From Cellvibrionaceae bacterium (GTDB lineage: Bacteria > Pseudomonadota > Gammaproteobacteria > Pseudomonadales > Cellvibrionaceae): a stretch of DNA of 17,545 nucleotides. The notes under the pieces were generated by a model, which did not search any database, had not been told where the DNA came from, and was given only the letters and a program-made list of their open reading frames with translations. Below are positions 8,901 to 14,879 of this stretch, piece by piece. Numbering within the stretch: position 1 is the stretch's first letter; each line of letters begins with the position of its first letter. The stretch covers positions 1-17,545 of the forward strand of contig JAGKXA010000182.1 of NCBI GenBank assembly GCA_021151615.1, in the 5' to 3' direction. Made by a program: the position numbers and the translations under genes.

Positions 8901-8974
8901 GTTTGAATTTCCGCCTGCATTATCTGGCCAACTTTTTCTTCCAGCGTCATCTTCTGCAAAATCGGTTTTTTCAT
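5915..8974 (-). CDS. GH3 beta-glucosidase (ExoP-like) fused to a C-terminal SGNH/GDSL hydrolase
   Basis: A 1019-residue two-enzyme protein. Residues ~1-340 form the GH3 barrel: TLEEKVGQIMQAEI, AVHGHNN, ATAKHFLADGGTDGGDDQG and GLVVGDWNGHG, where Asp271 is the expected nucleophile. Residues ~360-610 are the GH3 C-terminal domain, with GGWSVWWQG and GENPYAEGSGDRD (Glu467 or Glu472 as acid/base candidates), as in ExoP-type exo-1,3/1,4-glucan glucosidases. Residues ~625-800 resemble the ExoP extra beta-sandwich. Residues ~835-1019 are an SGNH esterase: IGDSITQGW (Ser844), GFGGDRT, IGTNNAG and DLLHPHEYG (Asp994, His997), all catalytic blocks present. It probably removes beta-linked glucose and an acyl, perhaps acetyl, group from oligosaccharides. 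No signal peptide is seen: the protein starts right at the barrel, so it looks cytoplasmic or N-terminally shortened. A repeat sits 22 bases upstream of the ATG. Confidence 0.93.
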   Translation of the reverse strand: MKKPILQKMTLEEKVGQIMQAEIQTVTPEDIKKYHLGSVLNGGGSMPNRIENAKAKDWVEFLDKLYDASMDTSDGKQAVPIFWGSDAVHGHNNLTGATLFPHNIGLGAAHNPELIRQIGAATAKEVRATGVEWVFAPTLAVAQNDRWGRTYESYSENPKLVAEYASAMVEGLQGKVNSSEFLSEDHVIATAKHFLADGGTDGGDDQGNARITEKELIKIHNAGYVPALDAGVQTVMASFSEWNGEKMHGNKYLLTEVLKNRMGFDGLVVGDWNGHGQVPGCTNDSCPQAINAGIDLLMVTYDWKAMIDNTLRQVKSGEISQARLDDAVRRILRVKMRAGLWDKKPSQRANAANQSVVGSAEHRAIARQAVRESLVLLKNTNSVLPIKPQQTILVAGDGADNIGKQAGGWSVWWQGISDASENHRFPGATSIYSGIKTAVDVAGGKTILSVDGSYAQKPDVAIVVFGENPYAEGSGDRDTLEFEPAKKKSLALLKKLKAHGIPIVSVFLSGRPLWVNPELNASDAFVAAWLPGTEGAGVADVLIAKTDGTPNFDFLGTLSFSWPKLPLQDVLNPHHKQYDPLFKLGYGLNYAAGKTGPTNLPEDVKGVASGEPQDIKLYVRRPLEPWHIFIENYERQQILSGAFAALPKGDVKIQTSDKDVQEDALTFSWKDTWRAGMTLESGEPLDLSAHMKTGVLSLDIKINELAKGGVSFKMECKKDGCDRQVPFTLQARELVGKGWQKVYVPLRCFKHDEDNFSAVTMPFALETGGAGEVSVANVELLIKTPKAAALQECADYRTQSVTPDMLNEWWSIDWWLPRHQQKIADAKATLANGGKIDVLMIGDSITQGWEKEGLVAWNKYLAPFNAFGIGFGGDRTENVLWRLQHDAVTGLNPKVAVLMIGTNNAGHRRENPRTTAAGIKKIIVDLQQRLPNTKILLLAIFPRDAKPDGELRLINEQVNAIIKNYADNNHIYFANINSVFLTKDGVLEEKVMPDLLHPHEYGYELYAKALVPELKKLLK

Positions 8975-8991
8975 GATGGAATTCTCTGGAG

Positions 8992-9168
8992 TTTTAATCC
9001 CCCCTAGCCCCCCTTTTTCAAAGGGGGAATTTTATGGTGCCACATTTAAGTTCTGCGCAATGCTCTCGCACACTCAGCTGAAAGAAGATCAACACTACAA
9101 ATCAACATGCAATCTATCTTGGTAGCACCAACATTCCCCCCTTTGAAAAAGGGGGCTAGGGGGATTTA
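8992..9168. repeat. inverted doublet of a palindromic repeat (REPIN/MITE-like), copy 1
   Basis: Two near-identical arms of about 35 bases lie head to head at 8996-9032 and 9131-9166. Each arm reads AAT, C5-6, TAG, C5-6, TTTTTCAAA, G5-6, AA, and can fold alone as CCCCCTTT/AAAGGGGG with a 3-base loop. The ~100-base spacer continues the pairing briefly (GGTGC near 9035 with GCACC near 9125). The pair fills the gap between the FAH gene stop (9170) and the GH3 gene start (8974). It has no coding capacity and would be mobilised in trans if at all. Confidence 0.75.
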
Positions 9169-9169
9169 A

Positions 9170-10015
9170 TTATTTTGCGTTAACAACAACTTGTTTTTGT
9201 ACACCCATCCCTTCAATGCCTAATTCCACCACATCACCTTCATTTAAATACAGCGGCGGTTTTTGACCGAGACCGACACCGGGTGGAGTTCCGGTGCTGA
9301 CGATATCACCCGGTTGCAAGCTCATAAATTGTGAAAGGTAGTGCACTAAAAATGCGGGACCAAATACCATTTGATTGGTGGAACTGTTCTGGAACATTTT
9401 ATCGTTTACTTTTAACCACAAATTTAATTTCAGTGGATCAGGCACCTCATCTTTAGTGACCAGGTAAGGGCCAATAGGACCAAAGCTGTCGCAACCCTTA
9501 CCTTTATCCCATTGACCGCCGCGCTCCAATTGGAAATTGCGCTCAGAAACATCGTTAATAACACAGTAACCGGCAATGTAATCCATGGCTTCATCAAGCT
9601 CTACATAGCTAGCGTGCTTGCCAATCACAAAGCCCAATTCCACTTCCCAATCCAGTTTGGTGGAATTGCGCGGCTTAATAACATTGTCATTTGGGCCGGT
9701 GATAGCGCTGGTGGCTTTCATAAATACCACTGGCTCAGAGGGCACATCCAGGCCGGATTCAGCGGCATGATCGGCATAGTTCAATCCGATGCAAATAAAT
9801 TTACCCACACCATTTACGCAGGGTCCAAAACGACCGGGCGATTCAACAATGGGCAGCGACTCAATATTGATACTGGCAATTTTTTTTAGCGATTCTTCCG
9901 TCAGGGTTTTGCCATTAATATCCGACACCACTGAACCCAGTTCCCGCACATTGCCCTGTGTATCCAAAATACCGGGGCGTTCCTGACCAGCAATTCCGTA
10001 ACGTAATAATTTCAT
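9170..10015 (-). CDS. FAH-family hydrolase, probable 2,4-diketo-3-deoxy-L-fuconate hydrolase
   Basis: A 281-residue cytoplasmic fumarylacetoacetate-hydrolase-family enzyme that would split 2,4-diketo-3-deoxy-L-fuconate into pyruvate and L-lactate, the last dedicated step of non-phosphorylating L-fucose breakdown. A small N-terminal region (about 1-65) is followed by the FAH barrel. Metal ligands appear as DWEVELG (Glu124, Glu126) and INDVSERNFQ (Asp155). KGCDSFGPIGPYLVT, and TGTPPGVG near the C-terminus, are family signatures. The length is normal and the gene intact. ATG 10015 has GAGAG about 8 bases upstream. The substrate is assigned from the neighbouring fucose genes; acylpyruvase activity on other substrates is possible. 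The gene is flanked on both sides by palindromic repeat doublets, which separate it from the rest of the cluster. Confidence 0.88.
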   Translation of the reverse strand: MKLLRYGIAGQERPGILDTQGNVRELGSVVSDINGKTLTEESLKKIASINIESLPIVESPGRFGPCVNGVGKFICIGLNYADHAAESGLDVPSEPVVFMKATSAITGPNDNVIKPRNSTKLDWEVELGFVIGKHASYVELDEAMDYIAGYCVINDVSERNFQLERGGQWDKGKGCDSFGPIGPYLVTKDEVPDPLKLNLWLKVNDKMFQNSSTNQMVFGPAFLVHYLSQFMSLQPGDIVSTGTPPGVGLGQKPPLYLNEGDVVELGIEGMGVQKQVVVNAK

Positions 10016-10036
10016 AGTGGTCTCTCTTTAATTGAG

Positions 10037-10145
10037 TTTTTACCCCCCTCCCAACCTCCCGACTTTATTCGAACGGGAGTTCTGCTGCTATTCCCTCCCT
10101 TTTAAAGCGGGGCGCGTAGCTGGGAGGGGTAGTGAGGAGTTTTTA
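10037..10145. repeat. inverted doublet of a palindromic repeat (REPIN-like), copy 2
   Basis: CCCCTCCCA (10045-10053) pairs with TGGGAGGGG (10121-10129), and T/A-rich flanks extend the symmetry. Each half has its own small hairpin: CTCCCG/CGGGAG near 10056-10079 on the left and a CCC/GGG pair around TTTTAAAG on the right. The layout (C-rich, T/A loop, G-rich, then its inverse) matches copy 1 but the sequence differs. It lies between the FAH gene and the SDR remnant. Confidence 0.6.
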
Positions 10146-10147
10146 TA

Positions 10148-10240
10148 TTAATTGCTCCATCCACCATCTATCACATTGATGGTGCCGGTAGTAAACGCGG
10201 GTGCATCGCTCGCTAAATACAAAGCCAGCTCTACCACTGC
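10148..10240 (-). pseudogene. C-terminal remnant of an SDR, probable 2-keto-3-deoxy-L-fuconate dehydrogenase
   Basis: Thirty codons and a stop encode the end of a short-chain dehydrogenase: VVELALYLASDAPAF then TTGTINVIDGGWSN, the typical last helix, loop and strand of the Rossmann SDR fold. The nucleotide-binding GxxxGxG and the catalytic S-Y-K residues are absent, so it cannot be active. The fragment is in a different reading frame from the UxaA-like fragment just upstream. In fucose clusters the SDR that oxidises 2-keto-3-deoxy-L-fuconate usually neighbours the FAH gene, so this is its likely origin. The DNA is otherwise undecayed, suggesting a recent loss or an assembly artefact. Confidence 0.8.
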
Positions 10241-10265
10241 TGACCATGCATGGCAAAAAGTGCGA

Positions 10266-10403
10266 ACCATGCGATACGACGATGGCTGCTTGTTCAACGT
10301 GAATTTCATCACCCGCGCGAATTTGTTTTATACAAACCAGTATGTTGTCACCCGTGTGTAACAAAATCAGCGGCGCAATATTGGTGGTTATTTTTTCTGC
10401 CAT
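10266..10403 (-). pseudogene. N-terminal remnant of a UxaA/altronate-hydrolase-type (SAF domain) dehydratase subunit
   Basis: About 46 codons from ATG 10403, 13 bases after the aldo/keto reductase stop, encode APLILLHTGDNILVCIKQI followed by RAGDEIHVEQAAIVV. This is the pattern of the N-terminal SAF domain of UxaA-family dehydratases (compare E. coli UxaA, with its IHALDNVAVAL stretch). After about 10266 the similarity stops and roughly 25 bases of unassigned sequence lead into the SDR tail. The open frame continues, out of frame with the SDR, to a stop at 10143 and would give an 86-residue chimera. In such clusters the family is the expected sugar-acid (fuconate) dehydratase component; that role is inferred. 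Confidence 0.68.
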
Positions 10404-10416
10404 GGCATTTGCTTAA

Positions 10417-11469
10417 TCAATGCGGCACAGGTACGGGTGCGGCGGGATTTAATAGCTCGCGCTCGCGCAGCACATGCCAGAACTCTGCGGGAATTTCACT
10501 ATTATTCAGCGTGATTGCACGTTCTACCTGTTCGCTATTTGCCAAGCCCGCCAACACTGAACAGATTTGTGGATGGGCGGCCGGAAATTGCAAAGCAGCA
10601 GCGGCGAGCGGTATAGCAAACTCATCGCACACAGCTTCAAGCCGCGCAACGCGGTCCACAATGGCTGCGGGGGCCGGCTCATAGTTGTAATACAACGGTT
10701 GGCTAGTCTGGCCACTCAAGGCCGCTTTAACACCCGTAGCCAAAATGCCCGAGTTAAATGGCCCACCAAGAATCACCGAGGCTTTGCGCCTGGCGCACGA
10801 GGGGAAAAAATGCTCGCAGGGGGCTTGCTCCAACAGGGTGTAACGGCCCGCTAATAAAAAGCCGTCAAAGTCGCCGTGCTTCAAGGCAGCATCACAAATT
10901 TGCCATTCGTTAGCGCCCAGGCCAATTGCCTTAACCAATCCATCTGCCTTGAGCTTATTCATGGCGAGATAACCACCGTTCATAAACTCGCGAAACCTTT
11001 CCGGGTGATCAGCACCATGGGTTAATGGGCCCAGGTCGTGGGCCAGGAGCACATCTATCTGCTCTACCTGCAAGCGCTTCAGGCTCGCCTCAAACGAGCG
11101 CATAACGCCGTCATAGCTGTAGTCGAATACAGGCTCCAGCGGCGGAGCATCTGCAAAACCGTGACGCACACTAGCCTTCGAATCGGAGGGAACGAGGACC
11201 CGCCCGACTTTAGAAGATATCACCACGGCTTCATTAGCTTGCTTAAGCGCCCCCCCCAGGCGCTGCTCACTCAACCCAAACCCGTAATGGGGCGCGGTAT
11301 CAAAATAGCGAATCCCGGCAGTTAATGCTGATGCTATTGCAGCCTGTGCCTGTTCATCACTCAGGGGTTGATATAAGTTGCCAATGGGGGCCGCTCCGAA
11401 CCCCAAAAGCGAAAGATTAATCTCCGTACCCCCTAAGGCACGAAGAGACAAAGATTTGGACTCAGCCAC
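10417..11469 (-). CDS. aldo/keto reductase, probable L-fucose (D-threo-aldose) 1-dehydrogenase
   Basis: A 350-residue cytoplasmic aldo/keto reductase expected to oxidise L-fucose to L-fucono-lactone with NAD(P)+. The catalytic tetrad is complete: Asp57 and Tyr62 in FDTAPHYGFGLSEQRLG, Lys87 in SSKVGR, and His144 in LLAHDLG. ASVILGGPFNSGIL and the cofactor-loop region near the C-terminus fit the D-threo-aldose 1-dehydrogenase subfamily. The start is GTG 11469, with AGAGG 5 bases upstream; the next in-frame candidates fall inside the fold. It begins a transcript of its own, 224 bases from the IclR gene, and originally ran into the dehydratase/SDR genes whose remnants start 13 bases past its stop. 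The precise sugar is inferred from FucP and the FAH gene. Confidence 0.88.
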   Translation of the reverse strand: MAESKSLSLRALGGTEINLSLLGFGAAPIGNLYQPLSDEQAQAAIASALTAGIRYFDTAPHYGFGLSEQRLGGALKQANEAVVISSKVGRVLVPSDSKASVRHGFADAPPLEPVFDYSYDGVMRSFEASLKRLQVEQIDVLLAHDLGPLTHGADHPERFREFMNGGYLAMNKLKADGLVKAIGLGANEWQICDAALKHGDFDGFLLAGRYTLLEQAPCEHFFPSCARRKASVILGGPFNSGILATGVKAALSGQTSQPLYYNYEPAPAAIVDRVARLEAVCDEFAIPLAAAALQFPAAHPQICSVLAGLANSEQVERAITLNNSEIPAEFWHVLRERELLNPAAPVPVPH

Positions 11470-11560
11470 AGAACCTCTTTTTTATAATTAAAATTGGAAT
11501 CGCCAATAAAATTATTTTATCTGAAGCCCTCTGGAAATCACATATAGTTATTTAGACTTT

Positions 11561-11590
11561 TTGAAAAATTATGGTCAGACTTGGTACAAA
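11561..11590 (+). promoter_or_regulatory. candidate sigma-70 promoter for a + strand small transcript
   Basis: TTGAAA (11561-11566, 5/6 match to the -35 box) and TACAAA (11585-11590, 4/6 match to the -10 box) are 18 bases apart. The expected start is near 11597, about 55 bases before a + strand terminator hairpin. No + strand gene lies here. The region is AT-rich, so chance matches are likely. Confidence 0.3.
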
Positions 11591-11596
11591 ATTAAG

Positions 11597-11679
11597 CCGG
11601 AATGCAAACCTGAACATTTAGATAGATAGCGAACTTAATCTTCAGCAATCTGAGCCGATCAAAGATCGGCTCTTTTTTT
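11597..11679 (+). ncRNA. candidate small RNA between the AKR and IclR genes
   Basis: A segment of about 83 bases between a possible promoter and a near-perfect terminator, with no open reading frame of note. It would be transcribed opposite to the fucose genes on both sides. The 5' part is unstructured and A/U-rich, as expected of Hfq-bound regulatory RNAs; the 3' end is a 9-bp stem plus seven U. No known RNA family is recognised. The whole 11470-11693 gap otherwise holds only the presumed promoter of the aldo/keto reductase gene on the - strand. Confidence 0.3.
11652..11679 (+). terminator. intrinsic terminator on the + strand with no upstream gene
   Basis: GAGCCGATC, loop AAA, GATCGGCTC, then TTTTTTT. 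The T-tract is on the + strand side only. The flanking genes are both on the - strand, and on that strand the hairpin is followed by AGATTGCTG, so it is poorly suited to end the IclR transcript. Confidence 0.8.
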
Positions 11680-11693
11680 AATATCATTCAATT

Positions 11694-12500
11694 TTAATCA
11701 ATCAACCCTTGGGAGATTTTTTCTGCCGCCTGCCGCAAGCGCTCCAACACTCGCTCTTGCGTCATGGACTGCGCTTTGATGTGAATAAACGGAATGATCA
11801 ACACGGCCACTGCACCATGTACGCCAATAATGGGCACGCAAAAGTCGATCACTCCATCCACAAAATCACTCGCCAACTGAATGCAGCCTTGATCCACACC
11901 CTTGCGCGCCTTGGCCAGGAAGCGCTCGATGCGTTCCAGATCCACTGTGGCAGAGAGTTGTGGCAACCAACCTGCTTGCACATCAGGAGTTGCGAAACCG
12001 TACAACAACGCGCCAGAGTTGGTATCAATAAGTCGACGGCGATAGCCAACGCGTACTGAGAAACCCAGATCCATAGGGCTTTCCTGGCGAGCCACCACTA
12101 CTATCTGATCACCAGAAGGCACCACCAGATGACAGGATTGGCCCAACTCGCGGCTCAACTCTTTCATTACTGGCAAGGAAACTTCCAGCAGGGTCTTCGC
12201 CGTGCCTTGGGAGATACCCAGGGTAAACAGCTTGTTAGTGAGCATGTAGCCATCGCGCCCGTCTGGCATCTGCGCAATATAGCCGCGATACTCCAGGGCC
12301 AGCACCATGCGGAACAACTCACTGACTGAGCGCCCCAGGGCGGCGGCCATTTGCGAAGTCGTCATGGGATGAGAGTTACGAGCGAGCAATTCCAGAATGT
12401 CCAATCCTTTTTCAAGAGCCGGAGCACGGTATTTGCGTTCGCTTTCTTCTTGCGCCTCGAGCAAGGCGCTATCGAGTTCTTTGGTCATAGTTACTGTCAT
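11694..12500 (-). CDS. IclR-family transcriptional regulator
   Basis: A 268-residue DNA-binding regulator. Residues ~25-85 form the winged helix-turn-helix (ALEKGLDILELLARNSHPM, TTSQMAAALGRSVSELFRMV, then EYRGYI), and ~95-265 the ligand-binding IclR domain with LVVPSGDQIVVVARQ, RRLIDTNSGALLYGFA and the C-terminal GAVAVLIIPF. ATG 12500 is preceded by GAGAA at about 7 bases; an ATG four codons in is also possible. It lies between the lactonase gene (95 bases upstream) and the aldo/keto reductase gene, so it is the probable local regulator of the fucose genes, with a sugar or sugar-acid intermediate as effector. Whether it represses or activates is not visible. Confidence 0.93.
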   Translation of the reverse strand: MTVTMTKELDSALLEAQEESERKYRAPALEKGLDILELLARNSHPMTTSQMAAALGRSVSELFRMVLALEYRGYIAQMPDGRDGYMLTNKLFTLGISQGTAKTLLEVSLPVMKELSRELGQSCHLVVPSGDQIVVVARQESPMDLGFSVRVGYRRRLIDTNSGALLYGFATPDVQAGWLPQLSATVDLERIERFLAKARKGVDQGCIQLASDFVDGVIDFCVPIIGVHGAVAVLIIPFIHIKAQSMTQERVLERLRQAAEKISQGLID

Positions 12501-12595
12501 AGTGTTTTCTCATTATTAGTATTAATCCCCTTAGCGGGGTTTTCGTCGCTGCCGGGTGAATTCTACGCACAGGCTTGATCCCAAGGCGTTCCACT

Positions 12596-13441
12596 TTACG
12601 TAATTCGGTAAAAACGCAAACTTGTACCTATGAAAATGCTTTCAGAATTGATGGTTTTACACTCAGCAAGTGCATGATTTACAAGCGTCAGCCAGTTTTT
12701 ATAGGTGGAGAGTTGAGGGTTTGGCGCCAAACCTATGACGGGCCAATCACTACCCCACATCAATCGCTCGACACCAAAAAGCGTGACCAGGAATTTAATG
12801 TAGGCCACAAATACCTCTTTACCCTGCCCTTTACCCGCCTCGGTCACCAGGCCTGACAACTTGCAATAGACCTGCGGCAAACTTGCCATCAGGCGCATTG
12901 CCTCACACCAATCATCAGAGGGAGAGTCATTCACAATAACGGCAGGCTTGGCCGCGTGATCAATCACTATCGGTAAGTCAGGATGGCGACGCGCAAAACG
13001 ATACAGGTGCAATAAGTGACGGGCATAGACCAACGCATCCAAACTGAGCCGATGCTGCTTCATGGCCACTATGGCGGGCTCCAATTCAGGGCGCAGTATC
13101 CAGGCATCGTCAGGCATGGATTGCAACATCGGCCTAATACCCCGGAATTTGGGATGGGATGCCAATTGGGCGATACGCTCGGGAGCCGTGGGCGATGCCA
13201 GATCCACCCAGCCCACGACCGCTTTGATGAAATCTGACTCATCGGCGAGACGCAGTAAATAATCAGTATCGGCATCGCTGGTTTGTGATTGCACCGCCAC
13301 CGATCCAGTCACCCCACAGGCTTGGGCCTGGAGTAACAGATCCTGCACGCCGAAATCGCGGTATATAGCTCTCAGATCTGCGGTTGGCCATACACAGTCG
13401 TGCCGACCAAGCTGCCAAAAATGCTGATGCGCATCAATCAT
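12596..13441 (-). CDS. amidohydrolase-family lactonase, probable L-fuconolactonase
   Basis: A 281-residue metal-dependent hydrolase of the amidohydrolase superfamily, expected to open L-fucono-lactone to L-fuconate in the cytoplasm. The TIM-barrel signatures are present: IDAHQHFW at the N-terminus (His5, His7), IDHAAKP (His162), YCKLSGLVTEA, and LMWGSDWPV (Asp232, the catalytic metal-binding aspartate). The end, GTSLRFYRI, corresponds to the usual G.A.RFY.L tail. Length is typical for COG3618 lactonases. Its ATG overlaps the fucP stop region by 8 bases, which predicts translational coupling with the permease. The substrate is assigned by context; other sugar lactones are possible. Confidence 0.9.
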   Translation of the reverse strand: MIDAHQHFWQLGRHDCVWPTADLRAIYRDFGVQDLLLQAQACGVTGSVAVQSQTSDADTDYLLRLADESDFIKAVVGWVDLASPTAPERIAQLASHPKFRGIRPMLQSMPDDAWILRPELEPAIVAMKQHRLSLDALVYARHLLHLYRFARRHPDLPIVIDHAAKPAVIVNDSPSDDWCEAMRLMASLPQVYCKLSGLVTEAGKGQGKEVFVAYIKFLVTLFGVERLMWGSDWPVIGLAPNPQLSTYKNWLTLVNHALAECKTINSESIFIGTSLRFYRIT

Positions 13442-14705
13442 CGAAACTCCCTGCCCTATCGCTAAAGCGTGCGTATATCGCTATGACCACAAAACAACCA
13501 AGCGGAACCATGACTGCCATGTGAATTGAGGTCAGGTCAGACAACAGCCCCATCAGCGCCGTTAGCACCGCCCCACCGATAATCGCCATCACCAGGAATG
13601 ACGCCGCTGGCTTGGTGAGTGCCCCCAGCCCCTTCAAACTCAAGGCAAAGATGGTAGGAAACATCAGCGACATAAAGAAGCTGGTTGCGGCGAGAGCCAG
13701 CAAACCGAGGTGACCGGGCCGCACAATGGCATAGGTGCAGAGCAAGACATTAATCGAGGCGTATACCCACATTAACCAGGCCGCACTCACACGACTCATC
13801 AACGCCGTGGCCACAAAACGGCCAATCATAAAAATCACCAGTGAGGTTAGCAGATAGTTGGCAAGAGTCTTCTCACCGATACCGGGAACCGCCTCCTGCC
13901 CGTAGCGAATCAGGAAACTCCAAATGCACACCTGGGCGCCGACATAAAAAAACTGGGCGGCAACACCAAACATAAACGGCCCCCTGGCGAGCAGTTGTTC
14001 GTAATCCCCCCAAGAACCGGTGGTTTCATCTTTTGCCGTCTGGGTAGCGATGACTGGAAATTTCACAGCCAACACCAACAGCGCCCACAAGAGCACCAAG
14101 AGCCCAATCACCAGATAAGGCCCCTGCACTGCATGGGATTCGGTTTGATAGAACTGTTCAAGCTGCACTGCACTCATCGCCGCCAGTTCTTCTGCCGTAG
14201 GCTCATGGCCGGAGAGGATAAATTCGCGCCCGATCAAAATCCCCGCAATGCAACCAAAAGGGTTGAAGGATTGAGCGAAATTCAAGCGCCGCTCGGCTGT
14301 GGCAGGGTCACCCATGGCAACAATCAGCGGGTTGGCCGAAGTCTCCAGAAAAGCCAGGCCACTGGCGATCACAAAGAGCGCTCCGAGAAAAAGCACATAC
14401 TCATGCAGCGCCACTGCAGGGTAAAACAAAAAGGCACCAATGGCGTAAAGCAGCAATCCAAAGACGACCGCCGCTTTGTAGCCATAGCGTTTCATCCACA
14501 GGGCTGCCGGGATGGAAAACACAAAGTAGCCTGTGTAAAAAGCAGACTGCACCAGCCCCGCCTTAAAGTCGGAAAGGATAAACACCTTTTTAAACTGGGC
14601 GATCAAAATATCATTAAGGTTATTGGCCATACCCCATAGGAAAAACAAACTGATGATTAGAATCAGGGGCAAAAGCACAGGTACAAATTTATCGTTATTG
14701 TTCAT
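13434..14705 (-). CDS. fucP: FucP-type L-fucose:H+ symporter (MFS)
   Basis: Inner-membrane major facilitator permease of 423 residues with about 12 hydrophobic segments. FLWGMANNLNDILI holds Asp32 and SGLAFLETSANPLI holds Glu121; both are exactly 14 positions below Asp46 and Glu135, the proton- and sugar-coupling residues of E. coli FucP, supporting the assignment. I chose ATG 14705, preceded by GGAGAA at good distance and followed directly by the first helix; the longer open frame to 14843 adds 46 residues of non-membrane sequence without a ribosome site. The gene overlaps the lactonase gene by 8 bases and heads the transcript. It faces the lldD remnant across a 174-base divergent intergenic region. 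Confidence 0.93.
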   Translation of the reverse strand: MNNNDKFVPVLLPLILIISLFFLWGMANNLNDILIAQFKKVFILSDFKAGLVQSAFYTGYFVFSIPAALWMKRYGYKAAVVFGLLLYAIGAFLFYPAVALHEYVLFLGALFVIASGLAFLETSANPLIVAMGDPATAERRLNFAQSFNPFGCIAGILIGREFILSGHEPTAEELAAMSAVQLEQFYQTESHAVQGPYLVIGLLVLLWALLVLAVKFPVIATQTAKDETTGSWGDYEQLLARGPFMFGVAAQFFYVGAQVCIWSFLIRYGQEAVPGIGEKTLANYLLTSLVIFMIGRFVATALMSRVSAAWLMWVYASINVLLCTYAIVRPGHLGLLALAATSFFMSLMFPTIFALSLKGLGALTKPAASFLVMAIIGGAVLTALMGLLSDLTSIHMAVMVPLGCFVVIAIYARFSDRAGSFDD

Positions 14706-14744
14706 GAGTTCTCCAGCGAGCAACGACCCACTAGCCGCCACCCT

Positions 14745-14855
14745 ATTTATTGTTATTAGTGAGGCAAAAAGCGTGTTTTGCTGGGCACTACACTTTACAA
14801 GCAAAAGATAGTTTGTCCATAAAAGATGCCAGCATAGAGTCAAATAAACAATAAC
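14745..14855. promoter_or_regulatory. divergent control region with paired inverted TTATTGTT sites
   Basis: Between fucP (-) and the lldD remnant (+), TTATTGTT occurs on the + strand at 14747-14754 and inverted (AACAATAA) at 14847-14854, exactly 100 bases apart and each embedded in a longer partial match (ATTTATTGTTATT against GTTATTGTTTATT). Each lies close to one of the two divergent starts. They could be operators for the local IclR regulator, but the sequence is AT-rich and no motif model was applied. Confidence 0.3.
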
Positions 14856-14879
14856 AGATTTTTACAGGTTAGCTCCGCC

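Noticed and set aside
9030..9132. Repeat spacer as a small gene or RNA
   Set aside because: No open frame with a start signal and no terminator; it reads as the spacer between inverted arms.
12527..12543. CCCC-TTAGC-GGGG followed by TTTT near the IclR gene start
   Set aside because: Only a 4-bp stem with the T-run on the + strand, where no transcript is expected; too weak to call a terminator.
13995..14639. A 214-codon open frame on the + strand opposite fucP
   Set aside because: It is antisense to a well-supported permease, with a composition rich in Arg, Gln and His typical of the complement of a membrane protein gene, and no ribosome site.
14706..14843. N-terminal extension of FucP by 46 residues
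   Set aside because: The extension lacks a ribosome site and has no permease similarity, whereas ATG 14705 has GGAGAA and begins at the first helix. The D32/E121 offsets relative to E. coli FucP fit either start equally well, so they do not decide it.
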